A DNA stretch of 64,000 nucleotides from Thermopolyspora flexuosa (GCF_006716785.1 NZ_VFPQ01000001.1:620001-684000), one strand, 5' to 3'; counted from the stretch's first letter, positions 1-8,040 are shown. The notes: generated from the letters alone by a model not told the origin. A program made the numbers and translations.

Positions 1-267
1 GTCGCCCGTGTAGGAGGTGAGCTGGAGCACCTGCGCCACCTTGGGCTGGGCCACGAACGTGCCCTTGCCCTGGATGCGCACGAGCCGTCCCTCGATCACC
101 AGCTCGGCGAGCGCCTGGCGCACCGTGGTGCGCGAGGTGTTGAACCGTACGGCGAGCGTGCGCTCCGGGGGCAGCGCGCTGCCGGGCGGCAGCGACTTGG
201 TGAGCTCCAGCAGACTCCGCTTCACGTCGTAGTATTTCGGGACCCGGGGGGAATCCTCGGCGGTCAT
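1..267 (-). CDS. GntR-family transcriptional regulator (N-terminal part, cut by window edge)
   Basis: The 89 visible residues form a GntR-type winged-helix DNA-binding domain. It opens with the usual tyrosine/lysine-rich lead-in ([13 protein letters not shown]), continues with [11 protein letters not shown] and the recognition helix [13 protein letters not shown], and ends in the wing [16 protein letters not shown]. The start is the ATG at 267, preceded by a strong purine-rich ribosome site (GGAGGGAGGGG). The C-terminal effector domain lies outside the window, so the ligand is unknown. The wing motif and the following residues resemble the HutC/UTRA subgroup, which often senses sugars or amino sugars; that is an inference. 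The gene is divergent from pdtaS. Confidence 0.85.
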   Translation of the reverse strand, partial: MTAEDSPRVPKYYDVKRSLLELTKSLPPGSALPPERTLAVRFNTSRTTVRQALAELVIEGRLVRIQGKGTFVAQPKVAQVLQLTSYTGD

Positions 268-578
268 CACCCCTCCCTCCGGGACCCGTCGGCGGAGTGC
301 CTCGCGCCCTGCCCGACATGCCCGTTCACGACGAGGCCTCCTCCATCACCGTAACCGCGGCGCACACCGGTCACCGCGAGATCATCCGAACTCAACTTGT
401 ACCGTGCCGTCAAGCTCGGCAAGGTGACCGGGTTGGGCCGGGCGACGCCCGAGGCTCCGATCACCGTCCGTCGCGGCAGGTCAGGATGGTGGTTCAGAAT
501 AACCGGAACCCCGCTCGGGCATCTCCGGCAGGGTCGGTCGATTGGCTTTTCCCCGTCCTGAGCGCGCATGATGCTTAC
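268..578. other. Intergenic region between divergent gntR and pdtaS
   Basis: This 311-bp stretch separates two divergent genes and should hold both promoters. I see no convincing -35/-10 pair. A 48-codon frame on the minus strand starts at a TTG near 414 and runs into the gntR start, overlapping it as TGATG. It has no recognisable domain, so I do not call it a gene. Confidence 0.4.
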
Positions 579-2066
579 GTGCCGACTCTTAGTGACCTGG
601 TGGCGCGGCACACCGCGCTCGACCCAGCGGACGTGGAGTGGATGCACTCGCTCGTCTCGGACTGGCAGCTGCTGGCCGACCTGTCGTTCGCCGATCTCAT
701 CCTGTGGATCCCGTTGCGGGACGAGTCCGCCTGGCTCGCCGTCGCCCAGATGCGTCCCACCACCGGTCCCACGGTCTACCACGACGACGTCGTCGGGACG
801 GTGGTCGCCAAGGGCGAGCGGCCGCTGCTCGACATGGCGTGGAACGAGCGCCGGATCTGCCGGGAGGGGGATCCCGACTGGTCGAGCGGGGTCCCGGTCC
901 GGGAGGAGACGATCCCGGTACGGCGGGTGCCGATCGGGCCGGACGGCTCCCCGGACGCCCCGGGCAACGTGATCGGGGTGATCCAGCGCTCGACCAACCT
1001 GTCGTCGGCGCGCACCCCGTCCCGCCTCGAGCTCACCTACCTGCAGAGCGCGTCGGACCTGGCGCAGATGGTGGCCGAGGGCCGGTTCCCGTTCCGGGAG
1101 GACGAGCCGAGCCTGGTCCGTTCCCCGCGGGTGGGTGACGGCCTGCTCCGGCTCGACCGGTCCGGCCGGGTCACCTACGCGTCGCCGAACGCCCTGTCCG
1201 CCTACCGCCGCCTCGGCCTGCAGGCCGACCTCGTCGGCGCCGACCTGGGCAAGGTCACCGCCCAGCTGTGCTACTCCGACGAGCCGGTGGACGAGTCGTT
1301 GATGATCGTGGCGAGCGGCCGGGCGCCCCGGGAGACCGAGGTCGAGGCCGGCGGCACCGTGGTCCAGCTCCGCGCGATCCCGCTGATCATCGGCGGGCAG
1401 CGCATCGGCGCGCTCGTGCTGCTGCGCGACGTGACCGAGCTGCGCCGCCGCGAGCGGGAGCTGATGACCAAGGACGCCACGATCCGGGAGATCCACCACC
1501 GGGTGAAGAACAACCTGCAGACGGTGGCCGCGCTGCTCCGGCTGCAGGCCCGGCGGCTCAACGTGCCCGAGGGGCGGGAGGCGCTGGAGGAGGCGGTGCG
1601 CCGGGTCGGGTCGATCGCGATCGTGCACGAGACCCTGGCGCACACGCCCGAGGAGATGGTCGACTTCGACGACATCGCCGACCGGGTGATCGCGATGACC
1701 GGCGAGGTGTCCGTCGCTCCGGTCACGCCGCGCCGGGTGGGCTCGTTCGGCGTGCTCCCCTCGGTCGTGGCCACGCCGCTGGCGATGGTCCTCACCGAGC
1801 TGCTGCAGAACGCCGTGGAGCATGGTTTCGACCGCCGTACCGGTGAGCTGACGGTGCGGGCGACGCGGAGCGCGGACCGCCTCGAGGTCGTCGTCGCGGA
1901 CAACGGCAAGGGGCTGCCGCCCGACTTCGATCTGGAGTCCTCGACGAGCCTCGGCCTGCAGATCGTCCGCACCCTCGTGGTGGGGGAGCTGTCCGGTCGG
2001 CTGTCCATCGAGCCCCGGGAGGGCGGGGGCACCGAGGTGACCCTCTCCATCCCGTTGCCGGGGTGA
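579..2066 (+). CDS. pdtaS: PdtaS-like cytosolic sensor histidine kinase (HisKA_2 family)
   Basis: The protein is a soluble two-component sensor kinase that would phosphorylate an RNA-binding antiterminator of the PdtaR type. The N-terminal ~150 residues (LADLSFADLILWI, GPTVYHDD) match the GAF-like domain of Mycobacterium tuberculosis PdtaS as I remember it. A PAS domain follows around residues 185-290. The phospho-acceptor is in the HisKA_2 motif EIHHRVKNNLQ (His306), with an N-box Asn at 411 and a DNGKGLP ATP loop. No membrane segment is present. The GTG at 579 gives 495 residues and aligns with the N-terminus of the mycobacterial protein; longer upstream frames are implausible. The whiB1 neighbour is also next to pdtaS in mycobacteria, which supports orthology. 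Confidence 0.9.
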   Translation: MPTLSDLVARHTALDPADVEWMHSLVSDWQLLADLSFADLILWIPLRDESAWLAVAQMRPTTGPTVYHDDVVGTVVAKGERPLLDMAWNERRICREGDPDWSSGVPVREETIPVRRVPIGPDGSPDAPGNVIGVIQRSTNLSSARTPSRLELTYLQSASDLAQMVAEGRFPFREDEPSLVRSPRVGDGLLRLDRSGRVTYASPNALSAYRRLGLQADLVGADLGKVTAQLCYSDEPVDESLMIVASGRAPRETEVEAGGTVVQLRAIPLIIGGQRIGALVLLRDVTELRRRERELMTKDATIREIHHRVKNNLQTVAALLRLQARRLNVPEGREALEEAVRRVGSIAIVHETLAHTPEEMVDFDDIADRVIAMTGEVSVAPVTPRRVGSFGVLPSVVATPLAMVLTELLQNAVEHGFDRRTGELTVRATRSADRLEVVVADNGKGLPPDFDLESSTSLGLQIVRTLVVGELSGRLSIEPREGGGTEVTLSIPLPG

Positions 2067-2202
2067 GGCACCGGGCCCGGCCGTCGCACCGCGGGCCTGC
2101 CCTGGGGACCCGCGCCGCGGACCGGTGCCGTACGGGCCTACCCTAGGGATCGGCTCGCCGGATCGGCGCCGCGGCGACCTGCGCTACGACATCCGTCTCG
2201 GT

Positions 2203-2238
2203 TCCGGCCCCCTGCCCCGGTGAGACAGGGGGACCGGA
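2203..2238. terminator. Hairpin between convergent pdtaS and whiB1
   Basis: Left arm TCCGGCCCCCTG (2203-2214) pairs with CAGGGGGACCGGA (2226-2238) with a single bulged base around an 11-nt loop. It lies between two convergent stop codons and has no U-tract, as is usual in high-GC actinobacteria. It could act in both directions. Confidence 0.6.
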
Positions 2239-2290
2239 CTGATGTAGGGTACGGCCAAGCTCTGGTCGAGGGGGTGAGGCGCGGGATATG

Positions 2291-2548
2291 TCAGACGGCG
2301 GCGGCGCGGGCGCGCGCACGGGCGGCACGACGCTTGAGGGCGCGGCGCTCGTCCTCGCTCATCCCGCCCCAGACACCGGCGTCCTGACCGGTCTCCAGAG
2401 CCCACTTGAGGCAGAGTTCGCTGACCGAGCACTGCCGGCACACCTGCTTGGCCTCCTCGATCTGCAGGAGGGCCGGTCCGGTGTTGCCGATCGGGAAGAA
2501 CAGCTCGGGGTCCACGTCACGGCAGGCAGCGCGGTGGCGCCAGTCCAT
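2291..2548 (-). CDS. whiB1: WhiB1-type iron-sulfur transcription factor
   Basis: This 85-residue Wbl protein binds a nitric-oxide-sensitive [4Fe-4S] cluster and, in mycobacteria, associates with the primary sigma factor. The four cluster cysteines are C9, C37, C40 and C46. The family turn GVWGG is at residues 58-62, followed by a basic tail (ALKRRAARARARAAA) for DNA contact. The opening MDWRH and the body are very close to mycobacterial WhiB1 and Streptomyces WblE. The ATG at 2548 follows GAAGGAG at good spacing. WhiB1 is essential in M. tuberculosis, so the gene is expected to be intact and conserved. The upstream region carries a CRP-type site and two hairpins, annotated separately. Confidence 0.95.
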   Translation of the reverse strand: MDWRHRAACRDVDPELFFPIGNTGPALLQIEEAKQVCRQCSVSELCLKWALETGQDAGVWGGMSEDERRALKRRAARARARAAAV

Positions 2549-2598
2549 GCGTCACTCCTTCGTCAGTGGAGCTCGCGGGCTCCGGTGGGGCCGTACTT

Positions 2599-2614
2599 TG
2601 TGAAGAGTTTCACG
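2599..2614 (-). promoter_or_regulatory. CRP/Cmr-type operator upstream of whiB1
   Basis: TGTGA-AGAGTT-TCACG matches the CRP-family palindrome TGTGA-N6-TCACA at nine of ten defined positions. It is centred about 58 bp upstream of the whiB1 start codon. In M. tuberculosis whiB1 is a known direct target of the CRP homologue Rv3676, so the site fits conserved control. Binding here is inferred. Confidence 0.6.
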
Positions 2615-2631
2615 AGGCGTGGCAAACGGGG

Positions 2632-2659
2632 GCCCGAAACGTGTCGTTTCGGGCTTATA
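2632..2659 (-). promoter_or_regulatory. Possible whiB1 -10 element next to a 9-bp inverted repeat
   Basis: On the minus strand TATAAG (2659-2654) is the best -10-like hexamer upstream of whiB1. It is followed at once by a perfect inverted repeat, GCCCGAAAC-N5-GTTTCGGGC (2632-2654), which would sit at the transcription start. The repeat could be an operator or a 5'-leader hairpin. No good -35 hexamer is visible. Confidence 0.4.
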
Positions 2660-2674
2660 TGAGGTGATCGCCGA

Positions 2675-2708
2675 AGGACCTTGCGAGGTTGCCGCTCGCA
2701 AAGGTCCT
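2675..2708. repeat. Long inverted repeat between the lipid kinase gene and whiB1
   Basis: AGGACCTTGCGAG (2675-2687) and CTCGCAAAGGTCCT (2695-2708) are complementary apart from one extra base, around a 7-nt loop. It could terminate the upstream lipid kinase transcript or be an operator, since it lies in the -35 area of the putative whiB1 promoter. Confidence 0.6.
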
Positions 2709-2824
2709 ACGTTCCGACGTCAAGATGAGCTTTTCAGGAGGCTCAACCACACGCAAGAGGTTTGGACGAACGTTTTGCCGGTTATGACTGTTGATTGCGT
2801 CACACCATTACTTAGTGTAGTCGG

Positions 2825-3787
2825 TTAGGCAACGACCTGTAACGCATTCGGCACGGACCGGAAGGTGATCCGTTCGCGTTCCCCGAGGTAGTCACCGTCG
2901 AGCTGGAACGCGATCGGCCGCGTCGCGACCAGCGTGAACTCCTCCTCGTCGTGGGTCTGCACCAGGTGACGGCCCCGCAGCAGGGTGTCCCGCTCCCGCA
3001 GCACCTGCGGCAGCACCCGCAGCATCGTCGGCAGGCCCATGCGCTTGAGCCCGAGCATGTCGAGGCCGGTGGCGAAGCTCGCCCACGGCGTGGGGTTGAT
3101 CGGCCACGGTCCCGCGTACGTCCACGGCGCGGTGTTCGAGATGATCGCCATGAAGATGCCGTCCTCGGGGCGGTGCCCCGGGCGCTCCAGCCGGAGCGCC
3201 GGCGTGCGGCGGTCGGTGAGGAAGAAGTGCCGCACCGCGGTCCGGGTGTAGAGCACCGGCCCGGCCCGGTGGCCCGCGCCGCGCAGCGCCTCCACCGCGC
3301 GCACCACCTCGGCGTCGTAGCCCACCCCGGCGCAGAAGGTGAAGTACCGGTCGCCGCCCTCCGGGTCGGAGGCGAGGCCGAGGTTCACGGTCCGGCGGCG
3401 GCCCTCCCGCAGCGCCTCCAGCACCGCCCCGGTCGCCTCCACCGCGTTGTTCGGCAGGCCGAGGGCCCGGGCGAAGACGTTGGCGCTGCCCCCGGGGATC
3501 ACCATGAGCGCCGGTACGGCGGCGCCGTCCGGCGGGGCCGTACCATCGGTCCCGGCCGCGCCGAGCAGGCCGTTAACCGCCTCGTTGATCGTGCCGTCGC
3601 CGCCGAGCACCGCCACCACGTCGAATCCCTTCTCCCGGGCGGTCCCGGCGAGGGCGGCCGCGTGGCCCCGGTAGCCGGTCTCCTCCACGGTGAGGTCGAC
3701 GGCCGCGCTCAGGGCGCGGATGAGGACGGTCCGGGTACGCCGGGTGGTCGTCGTGGCCATGGGGTTGACCAGCAGCAGTGCGCGCAT
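2825..3787 (-). CDS. Diacylglycerol/sphingosine-type lipid kinase (DAGK catalytic domain)
   Basis: This 320-residue cytosolic or membrane-peripheral enzyme is predicted to phosphorylate a lipid hydroxyl with ATP. The nucleotide-binding loop GGDGTINEAVNG begins at residue 62, and the second glycine-rich motif IPGGSANVFARALG follows in the usual order for the YegS/DgkB family. The C-terminal beta-sandwich includes the typical DGDYLG motif. Length is normal. A homologous gene sits in the pdtaS-whiB1 neighbourhood of mycobacteria, as I recall. The ATG at 3787 partly overlaps the leader region of the divergent membrane-protein gene. The lipid substrate cannot be read from sequence. Confidence 0.85.
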   Translation of the reverse strand: MRALLLVNPMATTTTRRTRTVLIRALSAAVDLTVEETGYRGHAAALAGTAREKGFDVVAVLGGDGTINEAVNGLLGAAGTDGTAPPDGAAVPALMVIPGGSANVFARALGLPNNAVEATGAVLEALREGRRRTVNLGLASDPEGGDRYFTFCAGVGYDAEVVRAVEALRGAGHRAGPVLYTRTAVRHFFLTDRRTPALRLERPGHRPEDGIFMAIISNTAPWTYAGPWPINPTPWASFATGLDMLGLKRMGLPTMLRVLPQVLRERDTLLRGRHLVQTHDEEEFTLVATRPIAFQLDGDYLGERERITFRSVPNALQVVA

Positions 3788-3822
3788 GCCGAAAAGCGTA
3801 TCGGGGGGTAGGGTTGCCGGAT

Positions 3823-4347
3823 GTGTCCAAGCCTCCGTTCACGCTGGTCATCGCCGCCGCGGTCCTCGCCCTGGAAGGGTTGTGCGTACTGGGCCTCGGC
3901 GGCTACGTCGCCGTCATGACCGTGATCGGCCGGCCCCGCGACCTCGCCAGCTCGATCGCCGAGGCGGCGATCGGCGTCGTCTTCGGGGCGGCGCTCATCT
4001 GGGTGGCCTGGGGCGCGTTCGGCGCGCAGCGGTGGAGCCGTTCGCCGGGCGTGCTCGCGCAGATCTTCGCGCTACCGGTCGCGATCACGCTGATCCAGTC
4101 CGGCAGGCAGCTGGCCGGGGCGGCGCTGCTCGTGGCGGCGCTCACCGCGATCGCCACGCTGCTCGCCCCGCCGTCCACCCGCGTGCTGTACGACGGCGTC
4201 TTCCCCGACGGCCCCGCCGAGGACGGCGGGACGGCCCCGCCGGATTCCGGCCCGGCGAAGGGCACGGCGAAGCCCGGGGAGGGGCGTAAGGAGCCCAAGG
4301 GGAAGCGCTCCGGCACGGGACGCGGCCGGGACTCCCGGCCGCGCTAG
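3823..4347 (+). CDS. Small integral membrane protein of unknown function, four predicted helices
   Basis: Starting at the GTG at 3823 (peptide begins SKPPFTLV), the 174-residue product has four hydrophobic segments: about residues 5-28, 40-62, 77-95 and 98-116. They are followed by a ~55-residue charged, low-complexity cytoplasmic tail rich in Lys, Gly, Pro and Arg. A frame-extending GTG further upstream at 3778 would overlap the divergent lipid kinase start and is less likely. I recognise no named family. Multi-spanning proteins with a basic tail of this kind are common next to sigF loci in actinobacteria, but no function follows from that. Confidence 0.75.
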   Translation: MSKPPFTLVIAAAVLALEGLCVLGLGGYVAVMTVIGRPRDLASSIAEAAIGVVFGAALIWVAWGAFGAQRWSRSPGVLAQIFALPVAITLIQSGRQLAGAALLVAALTAIATLLAPPSTRVLYDGVFPDGPAEDGGTAPPDSGPAKGTAKPGEGRKEPKGKRSGTGRGRDSRPR

Positions 4348-4376
4348 GTCCCGTTCGTCCGCCTCGGCGCCTGCCG

Positions 4377-5159
4377 TCAGTCCTCCGCGGTGAGGCCCTC
4401 GCGGAGCTGCGCGAGGGTGCGCGCGAGCAGCCGCGACACGTGCATCTGCGAGATGCCGAGCTCGTTCGCGATCTGGGACTGCGTCATGTTGCCGAAGAAC
4501 CGCAGCAGCAGGATGCGCTTCTCCCGGGGCGGCAGCCGTTCCAGCAGCGGCTTGAGCGACTCGCGGTACTCGACCCCCTCCAGCGAGTCGTCCACGATGC
4601 CGAGCGAGTCGGCGACGGCGGGCGCGTCCTCGTCCCCGGAGTCCGGCGCGTCGAGGGAGACCGTGGAGTACGCGTTGGCGGACTCCAGGCCCTCGAGCAC
4701 GTCCTCCTCGCTCATCTGCAGGTGCTCGGCGAGCTCGCTCACCGTGGGGGCGCGGCCCTCGCGCTGGGAGAGCTCGCTGATCGCCTTGGTGAGCGACAGC
4801 TTCAGCTCCTGCAGCCGGCGCGGCACCCGGACGGCCCAGCCCTTGTCCCGGAAGTGCCGCTTGATCTCGCCCACGATCGTGGGCGTGGCGTACGTGGAGA
4901 ACTCCACCCCGCGGTCGAGGTCGAACCGGTCGATCGACTTGATCAGGCCGATCGTCGCCACCTGGGTGAGGTCGTCGAGCCACTCGCCGCGGTTGCGGAA
5001 GCGGCGGGCAAGGTACTCCACCAGCGGCAGGTGGAGCTCGACCAGCTCGTCCCGGATGCGCTGGCGGCGCGGGTCGTCGGGGGGCAGCGTGGCGAGCTCG
5101 GCGAAGAGCGTGCGCGCGCGCACGCGGTCGGGCACCGCCGCCTGTTCGCTGGAGGGCAT
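4377..5159 (-). CDS. sigF: Alternative RNA polymerase sigma factor, SigF/SigB family
   Basis: This is a group-3 sigma-70 factor for stress or stationary-phase promoters. It has region 2 (LVEYLARRFRNRG, DLTQVATIGLIKSIDRFD), region 3 (GWAVRVPRRLQEL, LSQREGRAPTVSELAEHL) and region 4 with a helix-turn-helix (TQSQIANELGISQMHVSRLLAR). The start chosen is the ATG at 5159 (MPSSEQ), which follows GGAAAGGA at 8 nt; an ATG at 5180 overlapping the rsbW stop is an alternative. Either way translation is coupled to rsbW, the expected arrangement of a sigma factor with its partner-switching anti-sigma factor. Confidence 0.9.
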   Translation of the reverse strand: MPSSEQAAVPDRVRARTLFAELATLPPDDPRRQRIRDELVELHLPLVEYLARRFRNRGEWLDDLTQVATIGLIKSIDRFDLDRGVEFSTYATPTIVGEIKRHFRDKGWAVRVPRRLQELKLSLTKAISELSQREGRAPTVSELAEHLQMSEEDVLEGLESANAYSTVSLDAPDSGDEDAPAVADSLGIVDDSLEGVEYRESLKPLLERLPPREKRILLLRFFGNMTQSQIANELGISQMHVSRLLARTLAQLREGLTAED

Positions 5160-5176
5160 GGCACGGGTCCTTTCCA

Positions 5177-5608
5177 TCACACCGGCCCCGCCACGTCTCG
5201 ACGTTTCCGCAACACGATCGCCATGCGATCAGGGGAATCGGTGACCGCGTCGACGTCGTCGGCGAGCGCGGTGAGAACCATCCACGCGAAGTCGTCGCGG
5301 CGCGGCTCGGTGGTGCCGACCGTGCTCACCTCGACGCGAACGGTCATCTCGTCCCCGTCCAGCTCGAACTCGGCGACCAGGTCGGTGCCGGGCACCGCCT
5401 GCCGCAGCAGCATGGCGCACGCCTCGTCCACCGCGATCCGCAGATCCTCGATCTGGTCGATGGTGAAGTCCAGACGCGCGGCGAGCCCGGCGGTCGCCGT
5501 ACGCAACACGGACAGATAGGCGCTCACCGCCGGCATGCGCACGCACACCGCGTCGCGCACCCCCGGTATGCCGACGCCCTGAGCACGCGTCACCGTCTCG
5601 TCAGCCAC
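5177..5608 (-). CDS. rsbW: RsbW/UsfX-type anti-sigma factor
   Basis: The 143-residue protein has the GHKL ATPase fold of RsbW-like anti-sigma factors and should hold SigF inactive until an anti-anti-sigma factor displaces it. The segment EDLRIAVDEACAMLL corresponds to the N-box helix. The usual Asn is absent, as it is in M. tuberculosis UsfX (recalled), so kinase activity may be weak or lost. The segment FAWMVLTALADDVDAV also matches UsfX. The ATG at 5608 is preceded by GAGGAGGAAC. The gene is immediately upstream of, and overlaps the extended frame of, sigF, so the two form an operon. Confidence 0.88.
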   Translation of the reverse strand: MADETVTRAQGVGIPGVRDAVCVRMPAVSAYLSVLRTATAGLAARLDFTIDQIEDLRIAVDEACAMLLRQAVPGTDLVAEFELDGDEMTVRVEVSTVGTTEPRRDDFAWMVLTALADDVDAVTDSPDRMAIVLRKRRDVAGPV

Positions 5609-5647
5609 GTTCCTCCTCGTACAAAGCCGCTGACTGCAACCTACCGT

Positions 5648-5673
5648 CCCCGGGACACCTTTGGTGTCCTGGG
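5648..5673. repeat. Short-loop inverted repeat upstream of rsbW
   Basis: GGACACC-TTT-GGTGTCC (5653-5669), extended by CCC/GGG, lies about 40 bp upstream of the rsbW start. It is either an operator for the rsbW-sigF operon or a second terminator behind sodN. Confidence 0.45.
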
Positions 5674-5708
5674 CACGCCGACAGGTCGTGATCTTGCGGC
5701 AAATGTTC

Positions 5709-5741
5709 GGGCCCCGAGTGGTCTGTCACCACACGGGGCCC
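5709..5741 (-). terminator. Terminator hairpin of sodN
   Basis: GGGCCCCG (5709-5716) pairs with CGGGGCCC (5734-5741), and an inner GTGGT/ACCAC continues the stem. It begins 26 bp after the sodN stop codon. Confidence 0.75.
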
Positions 5742-5767
5742 AGGAAAAACTCGGTGACGCGGCCCGG

Positions 5768-6172
5768 TCAGGCGGCCTGCTTGGTCTCCCAGAAGATCTT
5801 GGCGATCTCGTCGATCTTGGAGAGCAGCTCGTCGGCCTTGGCGGGGTCGACGGTGCCCTTGGCCCCGGCGGTGCCCGCGAGCTTGGTCGCCTCCCAGAAC
5901 AGCTGGTGGAGCTGCGGGTACTTCTCCAGGTGGTGCGGCTTGAAGTAGTCGGTCCACAGCACCCACAGGTGGTGCTTCACCAGCTCGGCCCGCTGCTCCT
6001 TGATGATCAGCGCCCGGGTGCGGAACACCGGGTCCTCGTTCTCGGCGTACTTCTGAATGATCGCCTTGATGGACTCGGCCTCGATGCGGGCCTGCGCGGG
6101 GTCGTAGACGCCGCAGGGCAGGTCGCAGTGGGCCGACGCCTCGTATCGCGGCCGAAGCAGTCGTGCGAGCAT
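5768..6172 (-). CDS. sodN: Nickel-containing superoxide dismutase
   Basis: NiSOD dismutates superoxide in the cytoplasm as a hexamer. The nickel hook HCDLPCGVY is present. Starting at the ATG at 6172, residues 1-14 (MLARLLRPRYEASA) form the pro-peptide that must be removed so that His15 becomes the N-terminal ligand; Cys16 and Cys20 supply the thiolates. The 134-residue precursor is close to Streptomyces SodN in length. GAGGAAGG lies 7-14 nt upstream of this ATG. An in-frame upstream TTG would overlap the Shine-Dalgarno sequence and is rejected. The divergent sodX neighbour encodes the expected maturation protease. Confidence 0.95.
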   Translation of the reverse strand: MLARLLRPRYEASAHCDLPCGVYDPAQARIEAESIKAIIQKYAENEDPVFRTRALIIKEQRAELVKHHLWVLWTDYFKPHHLEKYPQLHQLFWEATKLAGTAGAKGTVDPAKADELLSKIDEIAKIFWETKQAA

Positions 6173-6189
6173 TGGAAGGTCCTTCCTCA

Positions 6190-6576
6190 ATGCCGGAGAC
6201 TCAGCATGATTTAATTTCTGACCTTACCGGCATCGAAAGGATCACACCGACGGGGATGGGCTTCCTGCGCGTGCGTGTCACCGGCGAGTCGATGCTGCCC
6301 ACCCTGCACCCGGGGGACTGGCTCGTGGTGCGCCGTACCGCCGCCCCGCGGCCCGGCGATCTCGTGGTGGCCCGCCTGCCGGACGACCCCGAGCGGCTGA
6401 TCGTCAAGCGGCTGACCGGTGGGGGACCGGAGGAGGGCTGGTGGCTGGAGAGCGACAACCAGCGCGCCCCCGGCCGCCGGGACAGCTGGGACTTCGGCCC
6501 GGTGCCCGCCGCGCTGCTGGTCGGCCGCGTCGTGCTGCGCTACTGGCCGCTGCGGCACGGCCTGCGGCCCCGCTGA
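6190..6576 (+). CDS. sodX: SodX-type NiSOD maturation protease (S24/S26 peptidase fold)
   Basis: This small signal-peptidase-like serine protease is predicted to clip the SodN pro-peptide. With the ATG at 6190 the protein has 128 residues. The nucleophile is Ser34 in TGESMLPTLHPGD and the general base is Lys73 in RLIVKRLTGG. The conserved ESDNQRAPGRRDSWDFGPVP and VGRVVLRYWP blocks of the SipW/LexA-like fold follow. No membrane anchor is seen, unlike ordinary type I signal peptidases. Only 17 bp separate this ATG from that of sodN, so the true start may be the ATG at 6256, leaving room for promoters. Context with sodN makes the assignment firm. Confidence 0.85.
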   Translation: MPETQHDLISDLTGIERITPTGMGFLRVRVTGESMLPTLHPGDWLVVRRTAAPRPGDLVVARLPDDPERLIVKRLTGGGPEEGWWLESDNQRAPGRRDSWDFGPVPAALLVGRVVLRYWPLRHGLRPR

Positions 6577-6615
6577 GGGCCGCGCGGCCGTGCCGCCGGC
6601 GATTGCCCAGGGGCC

Positions 6616-7143
6616 TCAGGATCCCCCGCGCCGCCGGGCGCGGAACCTGGCCACGTTCGCCCGGCTCGCGCAGCGCTTGGAGCAGTAGCGGCGCGAGCGG
6701 TTGGAGGAGACGTCGAGGTACGCGCGGCGGCACGGCGCGGCCTGGCACAGGCCCAGCCGGTCGAGGCCGAGGCGGGTGACCAGCGTGGCGAGGCCCATCA
6801 CCGCGCACACCGCGTACTGGTCGTAGACCCGCCCGGCCCCGGTGAGGTGCATGTGCCAGCCCTTGTCGTCGTGCCGGACGATCTGCGGGTGCGCCGGGTG
6901 CCGGATGAGCAGCAGGTTGAGCCGCTCCACGGCGTCCTCCTCGTCGCCCTTCGCCACGGCCTCGAACACGGCGGTGAGCTCCTCGCGCAGCTCGCGCATG
7001 GCGTCGAGATCACCCCTGGTGATGCGAGCGGCCTGCAGGCCGCGCCCGGTCTCGCCGAGCAGAGTGCGCAGCCCGTCGAGGTTGCTGAGGTCCTCGTGGT
7101 TGACCAGCTTCACGGCAAGGTCGGCGTATGAGCTCAAGTCCAC
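6616..7143 (-). CDS. CGNR zinc-finger (ABATE-domain) regulator
   Basis: The N-terminal two thirds (DLSSYADLAVKLVNHED onward) is the ABATE domain. The C-terminal ~45 residues form the treble-clef-like CGNR zinc finger, with Cys pairs in GLCQAAPCRRAY and YCSKRCASRANVARFRAR. Proteins of this family are putative stress-linked DNA-binding regulators; few have been studied. The GTG at 7143 is chosen because homologues begin at the DLxSYAxLA motif; a longer frame starting at 7188 lacks support. The protein has 175 residues. It lies convergent to sodX and shares no obvious operon. Confidence 0.8.
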   Translation of the reverse strand: MDLSSYADLAVKLVNHEDLSNLDGLRTLLGETGRGLQAARITRGDLDAMRELREELTAVFEAVAKGDEEDAVERLNLLLIRHPAHPQIVRHDDKGWHMHLTGAGRVYDQYAVCAVMGLATLVTRLGLDRLGLCQAAPCRRAYLDVSSNRSRRYCSKRCASRANVARFRARRRGGS

Positions 7144-7260
7144 CTGTGCGATCCGTAGCGTAGGGAGGGGGCGCGTGGCGAACGGCACCCGAGAGATGAC
7201 CGTTTCTTGAGTATCACACGACCGCGCGCCCTGATCATCCCGCCGGGGCGGATGATCCGA

Positions 7261-8040
7261 TCACCCCTCCGGATGGAGCACCCGGCGCAGGAAGGTGCGG
7301 GTCCGCTCCTGCCGGGGCGCCCCGATCACCTGCTCGGGCGGGCCGTCCTCGACGATCACCCCGCCGTCCATGAACACCACCCGGTCGGCCACCTCCCGGG
7401 CGAAGCCCATCTCGTGGGTGACCACGAGCATCGTCATGCCGTCCTCGGCGAGCTTGCGCATCACCGTGAGCACGTCGCCGACGAGCTCGGGGTCGAGGGC
7501 CGAGGTGGGCTCGTCGAAGAGCATGAGCGCGGGGTCCATGGCCAGCGCCCGGGCGATCGCCACCCGCTGCTGCTGCCCGCCGGAGAGCTGGCTCGGGTAG
7601 GAGTTCGCCCGGTCGGCGAGCCCGACCCGTTCCAGGTTCTCGATGGCGATCCGCTCGGCCTCGCGTTTGCCGCGCCGCAGCACCCGCTGCTGCGCGATCG
7701 TGACGTTGCGCAGCACGGTGAGGTGCGGGAACAGGTTGAACTGCTGGAACACCATGCCGATGCGGCGCCGGGCCGCGTCGATGTCCACGTCCGGGTCGGT
7801 GAGCTCGACGCCGTCCACGAACACCTGGCCCGCGGTGGGCTGCTCCAGCAGGTTGACGCAGCGCAGCAGGGTGGACTTGCCCGACCCGGACGGGCCGATG
7901 ACGCAGACCACCTGCCCCGGCTCCACGGTGAAGTCGATGCCCTTGAGCACCTCGAGGTCGCCGAACGACTTGTGCAGCCCGCGGATCTCGACGGCGTGCC
8001 CGGCGGTGCCGCTCGGTGCCGTGCTCGGTGCGGCGCTCAT
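7261..8040 (-). CDS. Polar amino-acid ABC transporter, ATP-binding protein (GlnQ-like)
   Basis: This 259-residue ATPase powers amino-acid import. Walker A is GPSGSGKST, the Q-loop is [14 protein letters not shown], the signature is LSGGQQQR and Walker B is [13 protein letters not shown], with the switch histidine in [15 protein letters not shown]. All match the polar amino-acid subfamily. The ~17 N-terminal residues are Ala/Ser/Pro-rich and may be unstructured. The gene is last in a three-gene minus-strand operon and overlaps the permease gene by 4 bp, so translation is probably coupled. The exact substrate (glutamate, glutamine or another) cannot be told. Confidence 0.92.
   Translation of the reverse strand: MSAAPSTAPSGTAGHAVEIRGLHKSFGDLEVLKGIDFTVEPGQVVCVIGPSGSGKSTLLRCVNLLEQPTAGQVFVDGVELTDPDVDIDAARRRIGMVFQQFNLFPHLTVLRNVTIAQQRVLRRGKREAERIAIENLERVGLADRANSYPSQLSGGQQQRVAIARALAMDPALMLFDEPTSALDPELVGDVLTVMRKLAEDGMTMLVVTHEMGFAREVADRVVFMDGGVIVEDGPPEQVIGAPRQERTRTFLRRVLHPEG

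Noticed and set aside
5177-5608. RsbW as a degenerate pseudogene because the N-box Asn is missing
   Set aside because: The same residue is absent in the functional mycobacterial homologue UsfX as I recall it, and the rest of the protein is intact.
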